From Crambe crambe (Eukaryota > Porifera > Demospongiae > Poecilosclerida > Crambeidae), in the NCBI GenBank assembly GCA_963924555.1, contig OZ004583.1, positions 4,869,501 to 4,933,500 on the forward strand: 64,000 nt of DNA. The letters are read 5' to 3'. The notes beneath the pieces were generated by a model, which was given only the letters and a program-made list of their open reading frames with translations, ran no database searches and was not told the origin of the DNA. Position numbers and translations under genes: made by a program. Positions 10,948 to 21,574 of the stretch are shown piece by piece. Each line of letters opens with the position of its first letter. Within the stretch, counting starts at the first letter, position 1.

Positions 10948-11680
10948 ACATGCGCTGAGGGTTCTCTATAGTTGCAAAGCAAAGGCCACTGGAATTAATT
11001 TTGTCCACAATGCTCCCCAAAACAAGGGTAGAGGCAGTTCCGAGTCTGCTTTATAAACTGTGAACAACCAATTTACACTGGCTATTATAACCTCCCACCC
11101 TCTATAGTACTTTGCAGTGTAGACAATACCTTGTAACAAATCTAATTTCTCACACAAGCTCTGTCCCTTTATCGCAGTGTTCACAGTAATACTCTCTTCA
11201 TAACAGTAGAGGTGCTGAATGATGTCTACCAGTAGCCTTTCATGACAGCAGAGGTGTCCTTTCCTCCATTACTACCAGTAGCCGGTTGGTCTCTAAAAGT
11301 TTATGCAAGGCTTTGAGACAATGATTGAAACCAAAGTACCTCCTACTGTCATACAAATAACCACTAAACAAGCCAGCGAATCCACAGGTATCACCACTAT
11401 ATGGCTCTACCAGTAAGACGGCAAATGGAAATGGCACTAGACATTAACTATCGACACTATCACATTTAACTGTCATTTCAGCAAATCTAGCCAACCACCG
11501 ACCAGACAGAACAAAAGTCAAATCATAGCATATCAACTATAACACTATATCACTCACTCTAGTCATCCGAGGGTAGGCAGCATAGATTGAGGAGGGGTTG
11601 GCTCAGCAGCTAGCTCAGCTCAGACTGATGCTCAATCAGGCATGCGCAATGAAAACGGAAGTGAAATTTGCAGTACATTG
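10948..11680. other. Intergenic DNA left of the mariner element
   Basis: No gene is recognised. Short open frames on the minus strand (10966-11184, 11240-11437) show no domain or splice signals that I can support. Confidence 0.45.
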
Positions 11681-11784
11681 TACACTGGATTGCAAGTCGG
11701 TTGTCTTGCATCGATCATAGCGGGAAAGCCCCGCCCCCACAATATGCTCATGCGCAGTATGTAAGGCGCAAGGTTTGAATTCCA

Positions 11785-12753
11785 ATGATGCCTAAAGCAT
11801 ACTCACTGGACCTTAGGTGGAGAGTAGTCTACATACATCTGGCCCAGGGTTGGAGCAATGCTAACATTGGATCACTCTTGAGCCTCTCTGAGAAAACAGT
11901 AAGTAGATACCTTACCAGATTCTATCAGACTGGTGAAGTGGAGCCCACTCTACACAAGAATGGACCCAGCAAAATTTTAAGCAATCACGAGCAGTTATTG
12001 TTGCTGAAGAATATTATTAAAAGTCCTGGAATCTACCTTCATGAGCTTCAGCATGTAATGGAGGAGGCCCTAGGTGTTGCAGTCAGTGTAGCAACCATCT
12101 GCCGAACCCTAAAGTCCATGGGATGTACTAGACAAGTCATTCATCACATTGCCATTCAGCGGTCTGATGAGATTCGGGCAAGATATATGGCAGAGATTTC
12201 AATGTATGACCCCTCTATGTTTGTGTGGTTAGATGAGAGTGGGTGTGACCGGAGAAATTCCATGAGAAAATATGGATATGGAATAAGGGGGATTCCTCCA
12301 GTTGATCACCGACTGTTAATTCGAGGCACTAGATATTATGCAATTCCAATTATGTCAGTTGGTGGTATCCATGATGTTTACTTAGCTGAGGGAAATGTGA
12401 ATGGATGCAGATTTGCACACTTCATAAATGAATATTTAATTCCAGTGCTACTGCCATATAATGGAATAAACCCTCTATCCATTGTGATCATGGACAATGC
12501 TTCAATACACCACGTGGATACCAACATAGACTTAATTGAAAGTGTTGGGTCTAAAATCATATTTCTGCCACCCTATTCACCCGACCTGAACCCACTAGAA
12601 CCGGTTTTCAATAAAGTCAAAATCATCATGAAAGAAAACGACAAGATATTTCAGGCATGCAGTGCACCTAGAGCCTTACTGGCTACAGCATTCGGAATGG
12701 TAACACCACAAGATTGTTATGAATTCAGCAAACACTGTGGTTACATACAATAA
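11785..12753 (+). CDS. Tc1/mariner (IS630-type) DD34E transposase
   Basis: 322 residues. The first ATG is at 11785 and a second at 11788; MPKAYSLDLRWRVV is the usual family start, so either is possible. Residues about 5-60 form an N-terminal helix-turn-helix (GWSNANIGSLLSLSEKTVSR), followed by a second winged-helix part to about 115 that would bind the terminal repeats. The DDE_3-type catalytic core shows D150 in FVWLDESGCD, D237 in IVIMDNASIHH and E272 in SPDLNPLEPVF; the 34-residue spacing between D237 and E272 makes it DD34E. PPYSPDLNPLE is a family hallmark. The frame is open throughout and of normal length, so the protein may be functional, cutting and pasting at TA sites. It faces the second element gene. 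Confidence 0.95.
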   Translation: MMPKAYSLDLRWRVVYIHLAQGWSNANIGSLLSLSEKTVSRYLTRFYQTGEVEPTLHKNGPSKILSNHEQLLLLKNIIKSPGIYLHELQHVMEEALGVAVSVATICRTLKSMGCTRQVIHHIAIQRSDEIRARYMAEISMYDPSMFVWLDESGCDRRNSMRKYGYGIRGIPPVDHRLLIRGTRYYAIPIMSVGGIHDVYLAEGNVNGCRFAHFINEYLIPVLLPYNGINPLSIVIMDNASIHHVDTNIDLIESVGSKIIFLPPYSPDLNPLEPVFNKVKIIMKENDKIFQACSAPRALLATAFGMVTPQDCYEFSKHCGYIQ

Positions 12754-12803
12754 TCACCCTATTATTATACATTCCCTTGATATTCAAACTTACAATGTTC
12801 AAA

Positions 12804-13778
12804 TTAAAGGTTTTTCAATGTCTGCACAACAGATTTCTTTTCTGCTTCATACTCAGCTTCTGTCAGGACACCAGTAGACTTTAAATCATGAAGCTCTTTT
12901 AATTGGCGATAGCATTTAGATCGATTTTCTATCATCTTAGCCGGGCTTGTGGCAGAACCTCCAGTAGGCTTTGACTGGCTCACAGAAGGTGAAAATTGAT
13001 CCGCAATGATAGTAAGAGCTTGAGCAACACTATTATCAGATTTTCTCCGGCTAGGTGTATTGCCACCAGCACGTATGAACATCGAAGTATTGGGTGGTGT
13101 CTCTAAATTAGAGTGCAGGTCACCCCCTATCATCTCACCCCAAATGCGATATTGCATAGCTGTAAAATTCTTTCCATGTTTTTCTTTTAATAGGGTCACA
13201 GATTCCTCCACTTTTTCCTCTCTTTCTTCTCTCTTAGATTTTTTCCTCTTTTTCTGATGCTTCTCTTCATCACTTGAATAGTCTGATTCAACTTCATTGT
13301 GCTTTCTCTTTCGTGACTTACAAGAAGTACCTTCCTTAAGTCCATCACACCAAAGGGTGAGTTCATATCCTTTTCTCTTAGAGTTCCAGACCTCACACAC
13401 ATCATGGGAACTCCTTACACTGATAAGATTTGACCCTTGCACATAGCCAACATCAAAATTTCGCCTAATGTCATCAGAAAATTGGATTCGTATTTCTTCC
13501 TTTAAGTCATCACAAGACTTGATTGAAGCAGTGTCAATATTCCTGAGTGTAAACATTTTCCATTCCTTCTTTGAGGTCCTGCAGAAAGCCTTCAAAAGTA
13601 ACTTGTCCACTATAAATTGTTGCCGGATCTGACTGCCACGTGACTTAAAAGCGGCTTGATTTGCCACTGATGATGGTGAAGATGATAATGGGGTCACTAG
13701 AACTCTCCTAATAGCTTCCATGTTGTTACAGGCATTGATAATAACGCTAGCAGGTGCCTGGCTGTGCTGCATGATCAC
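12804..13778 (-). CDS. Accessory gene of the mariner element: nuclear protein with SHOCT-like C-terminus
   Basis: 324 residues, uninterrupted. What can be seen: residues about 75-146 look like a small alpha/beta domain, possibly PB1- or ubiquitin-like (FTLRNID..., helix DDLKEEI, then strands to YELTLWCDG). Residues 154-184 are a basic stretch (KSRKRKH, KKRKKSKREER) broken by acidic/serine residues, a likely nuclear localisation signal. A coil follows, then a block around 195-233 (LLKEKHGKNFTAMQYRIWGE, then LETPPNTSMF). The last 35 residues (QLKELHDLKSTGVLTEAEYE) match the SHOCT pattern, a short helical oligomerisation motif. Its position inside the inverted repeats, facing the transposase, suggests a role in transposition or host interaction. 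The function itself is not established here. Confidence 0.85.
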   Translation of the reverse strand: MIMQHSQAPASVIINACNNMEAIRRVLVTPLSSSPSSVANQAAFKSRGSQIRQQFIVDKLLLKAFCRTSKKEWKMFTLRNIDTASIKSCDDLKEEIRIQFSDDIRRNFDVGYVQGSNLISVRSSHDVCEVWNSKRKGYELTLWCDGLKEGTSCKSRKRKHNEVESDYSSDEEKHQKKRKKSKREEREEKVEESVTLLKEKHGKNFTAMQYRIWGEMIGGDLHSNLETPPNTSMFIRAGGNTPSRRKSDNSVAQALTIIADQFSPSVSQSKPTGGSATSPAKMIENRSKCYRQLKELHDLKSTGVLTEAEYEAEKKSVVQTLKNL

Positions 13779-13890
13779 CTAGCTTAGCTTTCACAAACTC
13801 CAAATAGAGATCACTTCCAATAAGCCTGACTCCGCCCCATCCTCCAACATGCATGCTATGCGCAAGACAACTGACTTGCAATCCAGTGTA

Positions 13891-16040
13891 AGCATGCGTG
13901 CATATTGCGCCCCCGCGCCGCGCCGGGAGATCGGAGATCGAGACTGGACAGTGCAGTCTGGATGAGAACTGGATCTCTCGGTCTGGATGTATGACAAGCT
14001 TGGGTCCTCTTCTTAAAAAAAGAGTGAGTGTTGTAGTCATAGCTGGGCTGTATCTATGGCTGTATTCAACTCTTTATTCTTTACTCTTTCTTTATCTAGC
14101 AGCTGGCCATTGGCTCGCGGCTGGGTTTGACTGTGGACAAATGTATCAGGTAATGAATGTGATAGTGTTAGAGCTATCTTGATATAGCTATCTGGATAGA
14201 CTATTGGCTAGGCTATTTACCATGCAGTGTGGTAGCACCTGCACATTCGTAGTGGTTTGTTGTTTGTAAGAATGTATGGTATAGGCGGTACTTGGGGTTA
14301 ATTAGCAATAGTGTGTTTCTAATATTTAGGCGGTACTTGGGGTTAAAGTGTGAGCCAACTTGACTGTGAAGGACATTCAACTGAATGTGGGCGAGCTTGT
14401 GCAAGAGCCTCTATTTCTGATAATGTATGAATTTAGTATAGTACCACATTACTGATTTCTTTGTGCATATAGGACATTTGGACGGGAGCTTGTGTTAGAA
14501 ATCAGTTGTGTGGTTGATTAAGAGTAGGTACAAGAGTTCAGTACAGAGCTGGAGTAGTAAAAACCGGGATTTGATTTTTATGTTGGGGTGGGGGAGGCAA
14601 TTCTCTGAAATATTCGCCTCGATTAATCTTGTATGGTAAGTTCTTAGCTGTAAGTAACTTCAGGGCTCACAATTGTTCAGATGTGATTAGTTGATAGCAG
14701 TTTTACTATAATAATAATTGGTTGGATAAAATGATCGGATAAATGAAGAAAAATATCTGTTGTTAAATTGTGAGCCCAGTACAAGTTGGCTGTAGTTAGC
14801 TAATTAGTATGCAAGTACTAGACTTGAACTGAAGCCTTGACATTTGGATGCTAAAGTGGCTGTGGCTATGAGGTAAGCTAAAGTGGGCCGTGTACCTTGT
14901 GAGGTAAGTACTATATGTTTGCCGGCGCTGATTTGTGTGTTCGTTGATGCGCGGTGAACATCAAACTCAAGGTAAGACTGGTCTGAATAGTCTTAGGTCC
15001 TATTTACATCATTCTGACTAGAACTGTGTACTGTCCATTGCTTGTTTTATGGTTTACACAACTGCATGGGACAGGGACAAACTGTATCCACCCATTTCCC
15101 AAGCCTGCCTGACAACCAACCTGCAATGGAGGATTTGTTTTATGTTTATGGTTCACGGGACAAGGACAAAGTATCCACCTATTTCCCAAGCCTTGACTGG
15201 CTAGGACATGATTTTTGTACTTGTAAACTATGGGTCTTTTCCAGTACTCTTTGCCACCTTTCAGCTCTCATAAGAGACAAAAATAATTTCTGTGGTCATG
15301 AGGTAATCATTTAAACGATTTTAAATAACTCTTTACACATGCCTTTTAAGTGTTTGTCATGGTTATTTGCTTACCTAACAAAAATATCAGTTTCCCTACT
15401 GCCACTACTACTACTGTGGTTCTATGATAATCATATCTCCTCAGGCCTGTGGGAAGTTGTCTTGCACAAGTTGGTTGCTGCAGCCTTTTCGTATCTCTGG
15501 TGAAGGGAAAGGAGAATCTTGTCAGTGCCTCACTAGTATAATGCATTATTGAATACTTTAGTTGTTCTAAAGGAGCTTTTAAAGATTGGGCACTGAAAAA
15601 AAGAGGTGATTTATTCAAGAGGGGGCACATTGAGCATGAATCAAGGCCTAAGAGAAGAAGTATCCCACCTCATATTTAATGATTACCATGTACAAAGAAA
15701 TTAAAACACCAAACAGACATCACACGGACCAGCTCCTACAAGACAAACTAACACAAACTCACATTCGAGAGATTGCGCCACCTGTCACCAGGGAATGGGG
15801 TGGACAGTCCAGATGAATGTTGCAGGGAGTCACTCCTATGTGGAGTTTCAAGTGAGTCAACTCTGTTTATTCTGAGAACCACAAGTTAACAAAAGAAAAG
15901 TGAATTGATTTAGTCACAGTTCTGTTATGATGATTAGTTAAGTACGATCTATGTAGTCATGCATGTGAGGAAGTAGTGGTATGTCGTTGTCATGGCTTCA
16001 TAGTTGCTTCAGTGTTGCTCTCACAGCATATCCCCACGAT
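13891..16040. other. Intergenic DNA with GC-rich patch and small duplications
   Basis: A GC-rich, CpG-rich patch (13908-13960) borders the right end of the mariner element and could be an old promoter. GGCGGTACTTGGGGTTAA is repeated at 14285 and 14330. An imperfect tandem duplication of about 110 bases, containing GGGACAGGGACAAA / GGGACAAGGACAAA and ATTTCCCAAGCCT, spans 15040-15200. No gene is supported. Confidence 0.5.
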
Positions 16041-16066
16041 AGCGAGGAAGCACTCTACATACTTAC

Positions 16067-17553
16067 CTCCCATTTTTAGCTTGCTCAATAACCTCTCTAG
16101 TGATCAGCTTTGAATAAGCTCCCTCTTCAAGAGGCATGTCACTAGCTTTTAGCCCAAAAGTTGTGAGCATTTCTCTCTTTATTATTCTCTTTTGAAAGCC
16201 CGGACACATGACAACTCTTTTCATAAAGCATCTTAGTTCCTGTACACATAATGTTATTGACATAAGGAGCAACAAACTCACCTGAATATCACACTTTGGT
16301 TCTTTGTAAGTACACAAATTGTGGCACCCCTTCACCAGGTGCTTGCAGGTATCCTCTGCAGGCCTGGACAGATTCCACCAGACTGTGTGTAGTACCACCC
16401 ATTGCTGGTTAGAGGAATGATTTCTCTTTTTTTTTTCTCCTTTTTTCCCTGTCCCTCTACCAAGTGACTGCACTGGGATCCTGGTAAGAGGTCACTCATC
16501 TCCACAAACTCTCTCCTCCAAATCCAGCCAACTAACTCCACTGGAATAGTTGGGGTGTGCGGGGATATGTACTTTGCCTCAAAAAATAGTGATTGCAAGT
16601 CAGCTGGTGTGTACTATAATCTTGCTGTCAGAAGTGGCGGAGCGACTGGTCGGGTTAGTCAGGTTTCAACCTGACCACTTCTCACTCTGATTTGCTACAT
16701 GAGAATGCTACTAAAAAGCTCTAAATCCAAAACTTCTTTGGGTTAATCGATGCCAATTTTTTTCCAATCTGTTTATACTAACTTCTGCATTCCGACACTG
16801 ATGAGTGTAGCTTACGACTTCATTTTTTGTCACTCCACCCCTGAAATATCACAAGAACGAATGTACATGTAATTTATGTTGATGGTTACTTCAGACTCAC
16901 TACAGTGGATTTACACTCTGTTCGAATATTCCGTATGCCGTACATGGGAAGCTTATGCCTTTTTTTAAAATATAAGTGTATGTACACACAAAGCATATGC
17001 TTCCTGTGTATGGCATACGGAATATTCAAATGGAACGTAAATCCACTAAGTGCGAGTGACAAAAAGGCCACCTTTTACCAATCCATTTGCACTCAGCAAC
17101 TATCGGGCTGAATATGATGTTCTTTGACGTGTTTTGACGTTGCAAATCTAAAACAGCATGGGCTTGTGGCCATGGTATCATGCATACACAACTAGTGCTT
17201 AACCCATCTCTGATTTGTTGTTGTGAGTGACTTGCAAGCTGCCTTACTATATCTTTAGTAATATTTCAATGCAATGCCTACTTCCAATACTATTTCCTTG
17301 TTTGGTGAATCCTAGTCAGATATTATTAAAGTAAATATCAAAGAAATGTAGCACTACACCTTGAAATGCTTTAAGATCATATGCTTCCTGTGTATGGCGA
17401 TAGATGTGTGCACGTATCTGATTTTAAAAAAAGGAACCAAATTACCTCCCACCTCTGCAGGCATTGGACTCTCCCCATTCTTTCAATTACCTCCCTGAAG
17501 TAATTGTACACTATTTCATTTTCTTCCCTCGACCACTTTTTGTTCAGAGATAC
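16067..17553 (-). CDS. Possible spliced gene with SANT/Myb-like exon, unknown
   Basis: On the minus strand several open stretches are bounded by good splice sites. One is 17553-17446 (VSLNKKWSREENEIVYNYF), after TTGTTTCTTGAATTGTCAG and before GTAATT. Others are about 16598-16461 (IPVELVGWIWRREFVEMSDL), 16404-16282 (ending CHNLCTYKEPKCDIQ, then GTGAGT) and 16239-16067 (after TGTGTACAG, ending at GTAAGT). Those whose boundaries can be read are in phase 0, except the last, which ends in phase 2. The first resembles Myb/SANT-like segments common in invertebrate repeat-encoded proteins. No start, stop or complete domain is seen, so this may be a host gene, a domesticated sequence or a relic. CATATGCTTCCTGTGTATGGC occurs at both 16994 and 17380. 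Confidence 0.35.
16904..17047. repeat. Foldback MITE-like element, about 145 bp
   Basis: Starts AGTGGATTTACACTCTGTTC and ends with a near-complement; the arms are about 36-40 bases with a few mismatches and include GAATATTCCGTATGCC. A central AT-rich loop separates them. It lies between candidate exons of the minus-strand gene. Confidence 0.7.
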
Positions 17554-17559
17554 CTGACA

Positions 17560-18324
17560 ATTCAAGAAACAAACAGAGTCACATTCTCTGAGGTGGCTGA
17601 AGAATTATTTGGTATATAAGAAAAGAAAGAATTTCCAAAGTTATCTGATGCGCATGTCACTTAGAATAAGTCATGAAAACATAGTATACAGTCCAAAGTG
17701 ACAAGGTGTAATGCTCAGAGTCTTCTGGCATTGTAAGTTAAGTAATTGACTAACTTCTATCACTCGCCTTGAGCTGGCAGCAGGAGTGAGACACTAGCTA
17801 GGGCCTTACTTTTATAGATCGAACAGCCACGTTTATTTCTAATAGGAGCGCATCTCTTTTACTCCTGACCCATAAGTACACAAACATATTATGCATGTAA
17901 AAGTAAGTTCAAGTAAATAGAGCACAATACTGAGACCACATAAAGAGATAACTAAAAAAACAAAAACAAAACAGACTCTGTTTGTAAACAGCAAAAACAA
18001 AACAGACTCTGTTTGTAAACAGTAGCTACTCTGATGCATGATGCACATTTAGTTCACTATGGAAATATTCAGTCAGCATGGCATGGATTGTCCTTGCAAT
18101 ATTATGTCTATCCCTGATGCAAAAAGTAACAGCTTATATGTCTACCTTATAATATGAATATTAACTGGTAGAATTAATCATAATAAAATGTTTGCATAGG
18201 TCAAAGGTCAACATGTGCACATATCTATGGTGTAAAACATCTAAGGCCTGGCAGTGAAACCGAATGATTTATCACCCTAAGTCAGTCATCATTGTGCAAG
18301 ATCCTGGATCAATATGATTTGAGG
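17560..18324. repeat. Non-coding spacer with 31-bp tandem duplication
   Basis: A 31-base unit (CAAAAACAAAACAGACTCTG plus TTTGTAAACAG) is exactly duplicated at 17961-17991 and 17992-18022. Nothing else is recognised in this stretch. Confidence 0.7.
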
Positions 18325-18709
18325 TCAACACATGGTATTAGACATCAGTTCACCTATGCTCTTTACAATACGACTGACTAATTCTTCATTAATGTTTGAG
18401 CCCAGTGTTCCCATGGCTCCCTTGCATGCTCTGTTAATGTGTTCCATGTCCAAATCCATGTACACATTTTTTCCTGGTCTCCCATGGATGTCTCCCACAT
18501 GAGCTCTTTCATCTGTGCTGCAATTTCATACCTTTGAGCAGGTCCCCTCCAATATGTTAGTTCTGCTATTTGATGTGGTGATATCTAGCTATTTCGTACT
18601 CACGAGACCATGCGACCCTTCACAGGGTCGCTCTCAATGAGGAGTTTTGGTGTGCTGCCAGACAGCAGCCCCTCAATGAGAACCTCTACCTCCGGAGTGA
18701 TCCTTTAAT
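18325..18709 (-). pseudogene. C-terminal fragment of a transposase-like (DUF6589-like) protein
   Basis: An open stretch at 18709-18602 (TPEVEVLIEGLLSGSTPKLL) ends at a GTGAGT donor. Downstream on the same strand, YMDLDMEHINRACKGAMGTL and the following INEELVSRIVKSIGELM run to a TGA at 18325. The D-L-x-M-E-H-x-N-R pattern is typical of the C-terminus of DUF6589-like proteins, which are widespread in invertebrate repeats. The part between (AQRYEIAAQMKELMW) is in another frame, so there is a frameshift or unseen intron. The family call is from memory of the pattern. Confidence 0.4.
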
Positions 18710-18859
18710 TATTATTCATTACTGCTTACTTAATGATAATCGACTTTGTTACCTAGCTCTTTTGGTTCTCTCCATATAGCAGGCCATGCATGAGCTCACA
18801 AGATTTTGTGCATGCAGGCACCTTGGTCAATAAAATACTGCTATTATTCGTTTAGCTCT

Positions 18860-20590
18860 AAAATTGAGTTACCCAATTGATCGTGCAGATATGGTGACAA
18901 TAAACCCACACCCTTGCAAATTCCTCAGGTGGTGCACAGGAGATGATTGGACCTTTGTAGTAACTTTGAATGTGCATGATGTGTGGAATGTGGCAATTGT
19001 TGCCTGTTCATGTCAGTATGTGTTAATGGTTTCTGAGAGTTTGTTCTGATTTGTGTGTAAAAGTAGTTGGCTTAGTTCTGTGTCTTGTATTTCAGTTATC
19101 CCAGAAGTGGTATCATACTTAGAATCTGGCAACCTTTTTGCAGAAAATGGTTTTCATACTGATCTACCAGCAACTCCTACAAGTGTTAATTTTACATTTT
19201 TGACAACCACGATGGAAATATAATCTTTTTTATTGGCCACCATTTAATAGCTATTATCACACTGTCGAATTCTTTCCCAAAGCCATGAAACAAGCTAGTA
19301 TAAAGGAAGGTGCAAGTGCTAGCATGGCATAAGCTTCAAGTCTCATCCACTTGGTGCTAATTGTGTCCAGCAATTCTCCATGTGGGTGCAGTCATCCTTG
19401 AAGGAAGGAAATAGAATACATTCAACAATCAGGATGGCATTCTGCCAGGAGCTGCAGCATGATAAGGCAAAGTGGAGCTACAAGTTTGATGCTATTCATT
19501 TGGGACTGGTGAATTTGGTCTTGTCTGGCATGCCACTGTTGACATCTGAGGGATTGCTGTTTACAGGTACAATGATGTATAGATACACCTCCATGACCTG
19601 CTTTGACAAATTTCTTAGCTTGTGCTTTGGATTTATAATATGCAACTACAACATTGAGACAGCAATGACGATGAAAACCTTTTAGTATGCAACTACAACA
19701 TTGAGACAGCAATGCTCGTGCTTAATAATGATAGCCCAACTCGTGAGCCTTTGAAAACCAGCAAGATTTCTTCCTCTGAAATCCAATTAACTAGTGGGGA
19801 ATTTCATTTCAATTTAAAACAGTGGATTATGCTAAAATCAAAATTAAGTTATCTAGAGCACAAAGAAATATGAAGCTCACTTGTCCTTGCCAAATTCATT
19901 CCTTTGAAGAGGAAAGAACAATTTTCATTGCCTCTCCTGACCACCAGCTATCTCTACCATCACAAGATGTCAAGAATGAAATATTGAATTATCATGCAGA
20001 TGGTGGCTGATTTTCGTGAAGATGAGGCCAAGTTGGAATTCAAACAAGGCCGATATTTTGCAAATTTCGTTTGATATAGAGATGTAGTTTGCTTGTGCAG
20101 TGATAAAGGGACATGTGGACAAGCTAGTGTTTGATTATCAAAACTATGCACCGGCTGTTGATTTAGCTTTCTACTTCCCTGAAAACAACTCCAGATACCA
20201 GAGCAATAGACGCTCAAAGGCATGGGCTATGTTAGTTGATGATACGACATGTGATGAATTGAAGAAGGTATTGGTGTATTTTGCCTTTCGAACAAACGGT
20301 GATTGCAAGTCAGCTGGTGTTAATAGTATATATTATAATTTTGTCCAGGAAGGGATGGATGTGCACTTTACTAGAGCTGTTGTCTATTTCTTGTACCAGG
20401 ATCCAGAAATGCTCACTGGTCATACGAGTTCTGCTGACACAGTGAGAGAAATCTTAAAGTGTAACTTTTCAACCAATCAGGCGACCTGAAGACCTGCATG
20501 TGATGTGGAAAGGCTCGATACTGCAACAAGGACTGCCAGATGAAACATTGGCCTGAGCACAAAGTGGAGAGAACATATTCATACTGTGAT
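18860..20590 (+). pseudogene. Relic of a DUF4470-like / MYND zinc-finger gene
   Basis: Several decayed pieces lie in order. KFDAIHLGLVNLVLSGMPLL (about 19478-19545) resembles the Leu-rich segment of DUF4470-type proteins, and LVLNNDSPTRE (about 19705) resembles their V-L-N-D-x-x-P motif. An open frame at 20100-20489 follows. At 20495-20563 there is a MYND-type pattern: C-M-stop-C, GKARYCNKDCQMKHWPEHK. The in-frame TGA replaces one residue of the first Cys pair, and the finger is in a different frame from the preceding ORF. Frames change between the other pieces too. I infer a dead host gene; the DUF4470 link is less certain than the MYND finger. Confidence 0.5.
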
Positions 20591-21574
20591 AAACCGTGAT
20601 AAATAATTTGTGTGCCCCATCATAAACTATTCTTGTGTGGCCATTGTAGTAACACTTGTGGCTCGTATGATTGCTCTTACACCTTTAGAGTTCCCCATAG
20701 GCCTGACCTCTAATAGCTTTGTATTCTTATAACTGATGATGTAATTTGTATTGCAGCTATCAGAAGGTTTATTCAGTTTGTACTGAACACATTCATCACA
20801 AATCTTTTATTGTATTGTTGAATGAAATCAACTTCAGCATCCTTGCACAATCTCTTGACCTAAAAAGAGGGCCTGAGGGGACCAGGCTACTCTTGACCAT
20901 GTTATTCAAAGTACATCCGTAAACCATGTATCTGGGGCTGTGGTCGATAATTTTTCATCCAATATGTGTAGTGCTAATTCCTTCTCAAAACTTCTCAAAA
21001 GAAACTGAATACTAATTGTCTCAGGCTTCAATATAATTCCCAGACTGGCTTTCTGGTTGCTTCGAAACATTCCTGATTAATGCTTTGCTCCTCTACACTC
21101 ATCTTTTCTTTAGATTTAACTTCTGCACTCAAAGGATAGAAATTTTTTATGCAATCTCAGGTGCACTCCATAATTTTGGAGTACTCTCCTAGTCTTTTAA
21201 CATGGTGTTTCGCCTTTAAGGTAGATGTGGGTATTATGAGACACCTAAGGTTATTAATTGACTACATATTCCCACAACCATGACCAAGGCTGAAGATTAT
21301 ATCAGTTTTTCTATGACATGTGCTAGATGTAACAATTAAAATTTTAGGATTGTACCAATTCATTATCCACGAAACCACAAAAGTGTAACTCAACATAGTG
21401 AGTACAATAATGGGACACTACATGCATTATGGGACACAACAAAAACACAACAAAAAAACATCAGTTTTTCTTCAAACAACAGCTTGGACAATAATAGGTA
21501 CGTGGCAGTCTTTTGGGATTTTTTAAACCCGAGCACTTGAAATCTAGCCACGAGCCACATTGGTCACATGAAAC
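20591..21574. other. Non-coding spacer
   Basis: AT-rich DNA with no supported gene. ATGGGACAC words near 21412 and 21430 may belong to the outer part of the pogo element that follows. Confidence 0.4.

Larger units (their letters stand above)
11683..13888. mobile_element. Two-gene Tc1/mariner DNA transposon, looks complete
   Basis: The ends are 27-bp inverted repeats starting CACTGGATTGCAAGTC (11683-11709 and 13862-13888) with a single visible mismatch. TA flanks both sides (11681-11682, 13889-13890). The element carries a DD34E transposase on + and a second full-length gene on -, converging with only about 50 bases between their stop codons. Both frames are uninterrupted, suggesting recent activity. 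At 2206 bp it is longer than a typical one-gene mariner of about 1.3 kb, because of the second gene. Confidence 0.9.

Noticed and set aside
12378-12560. Minus-strand ORF inside the transposase
   Set aside because: Antisense shadow of the DDE core.
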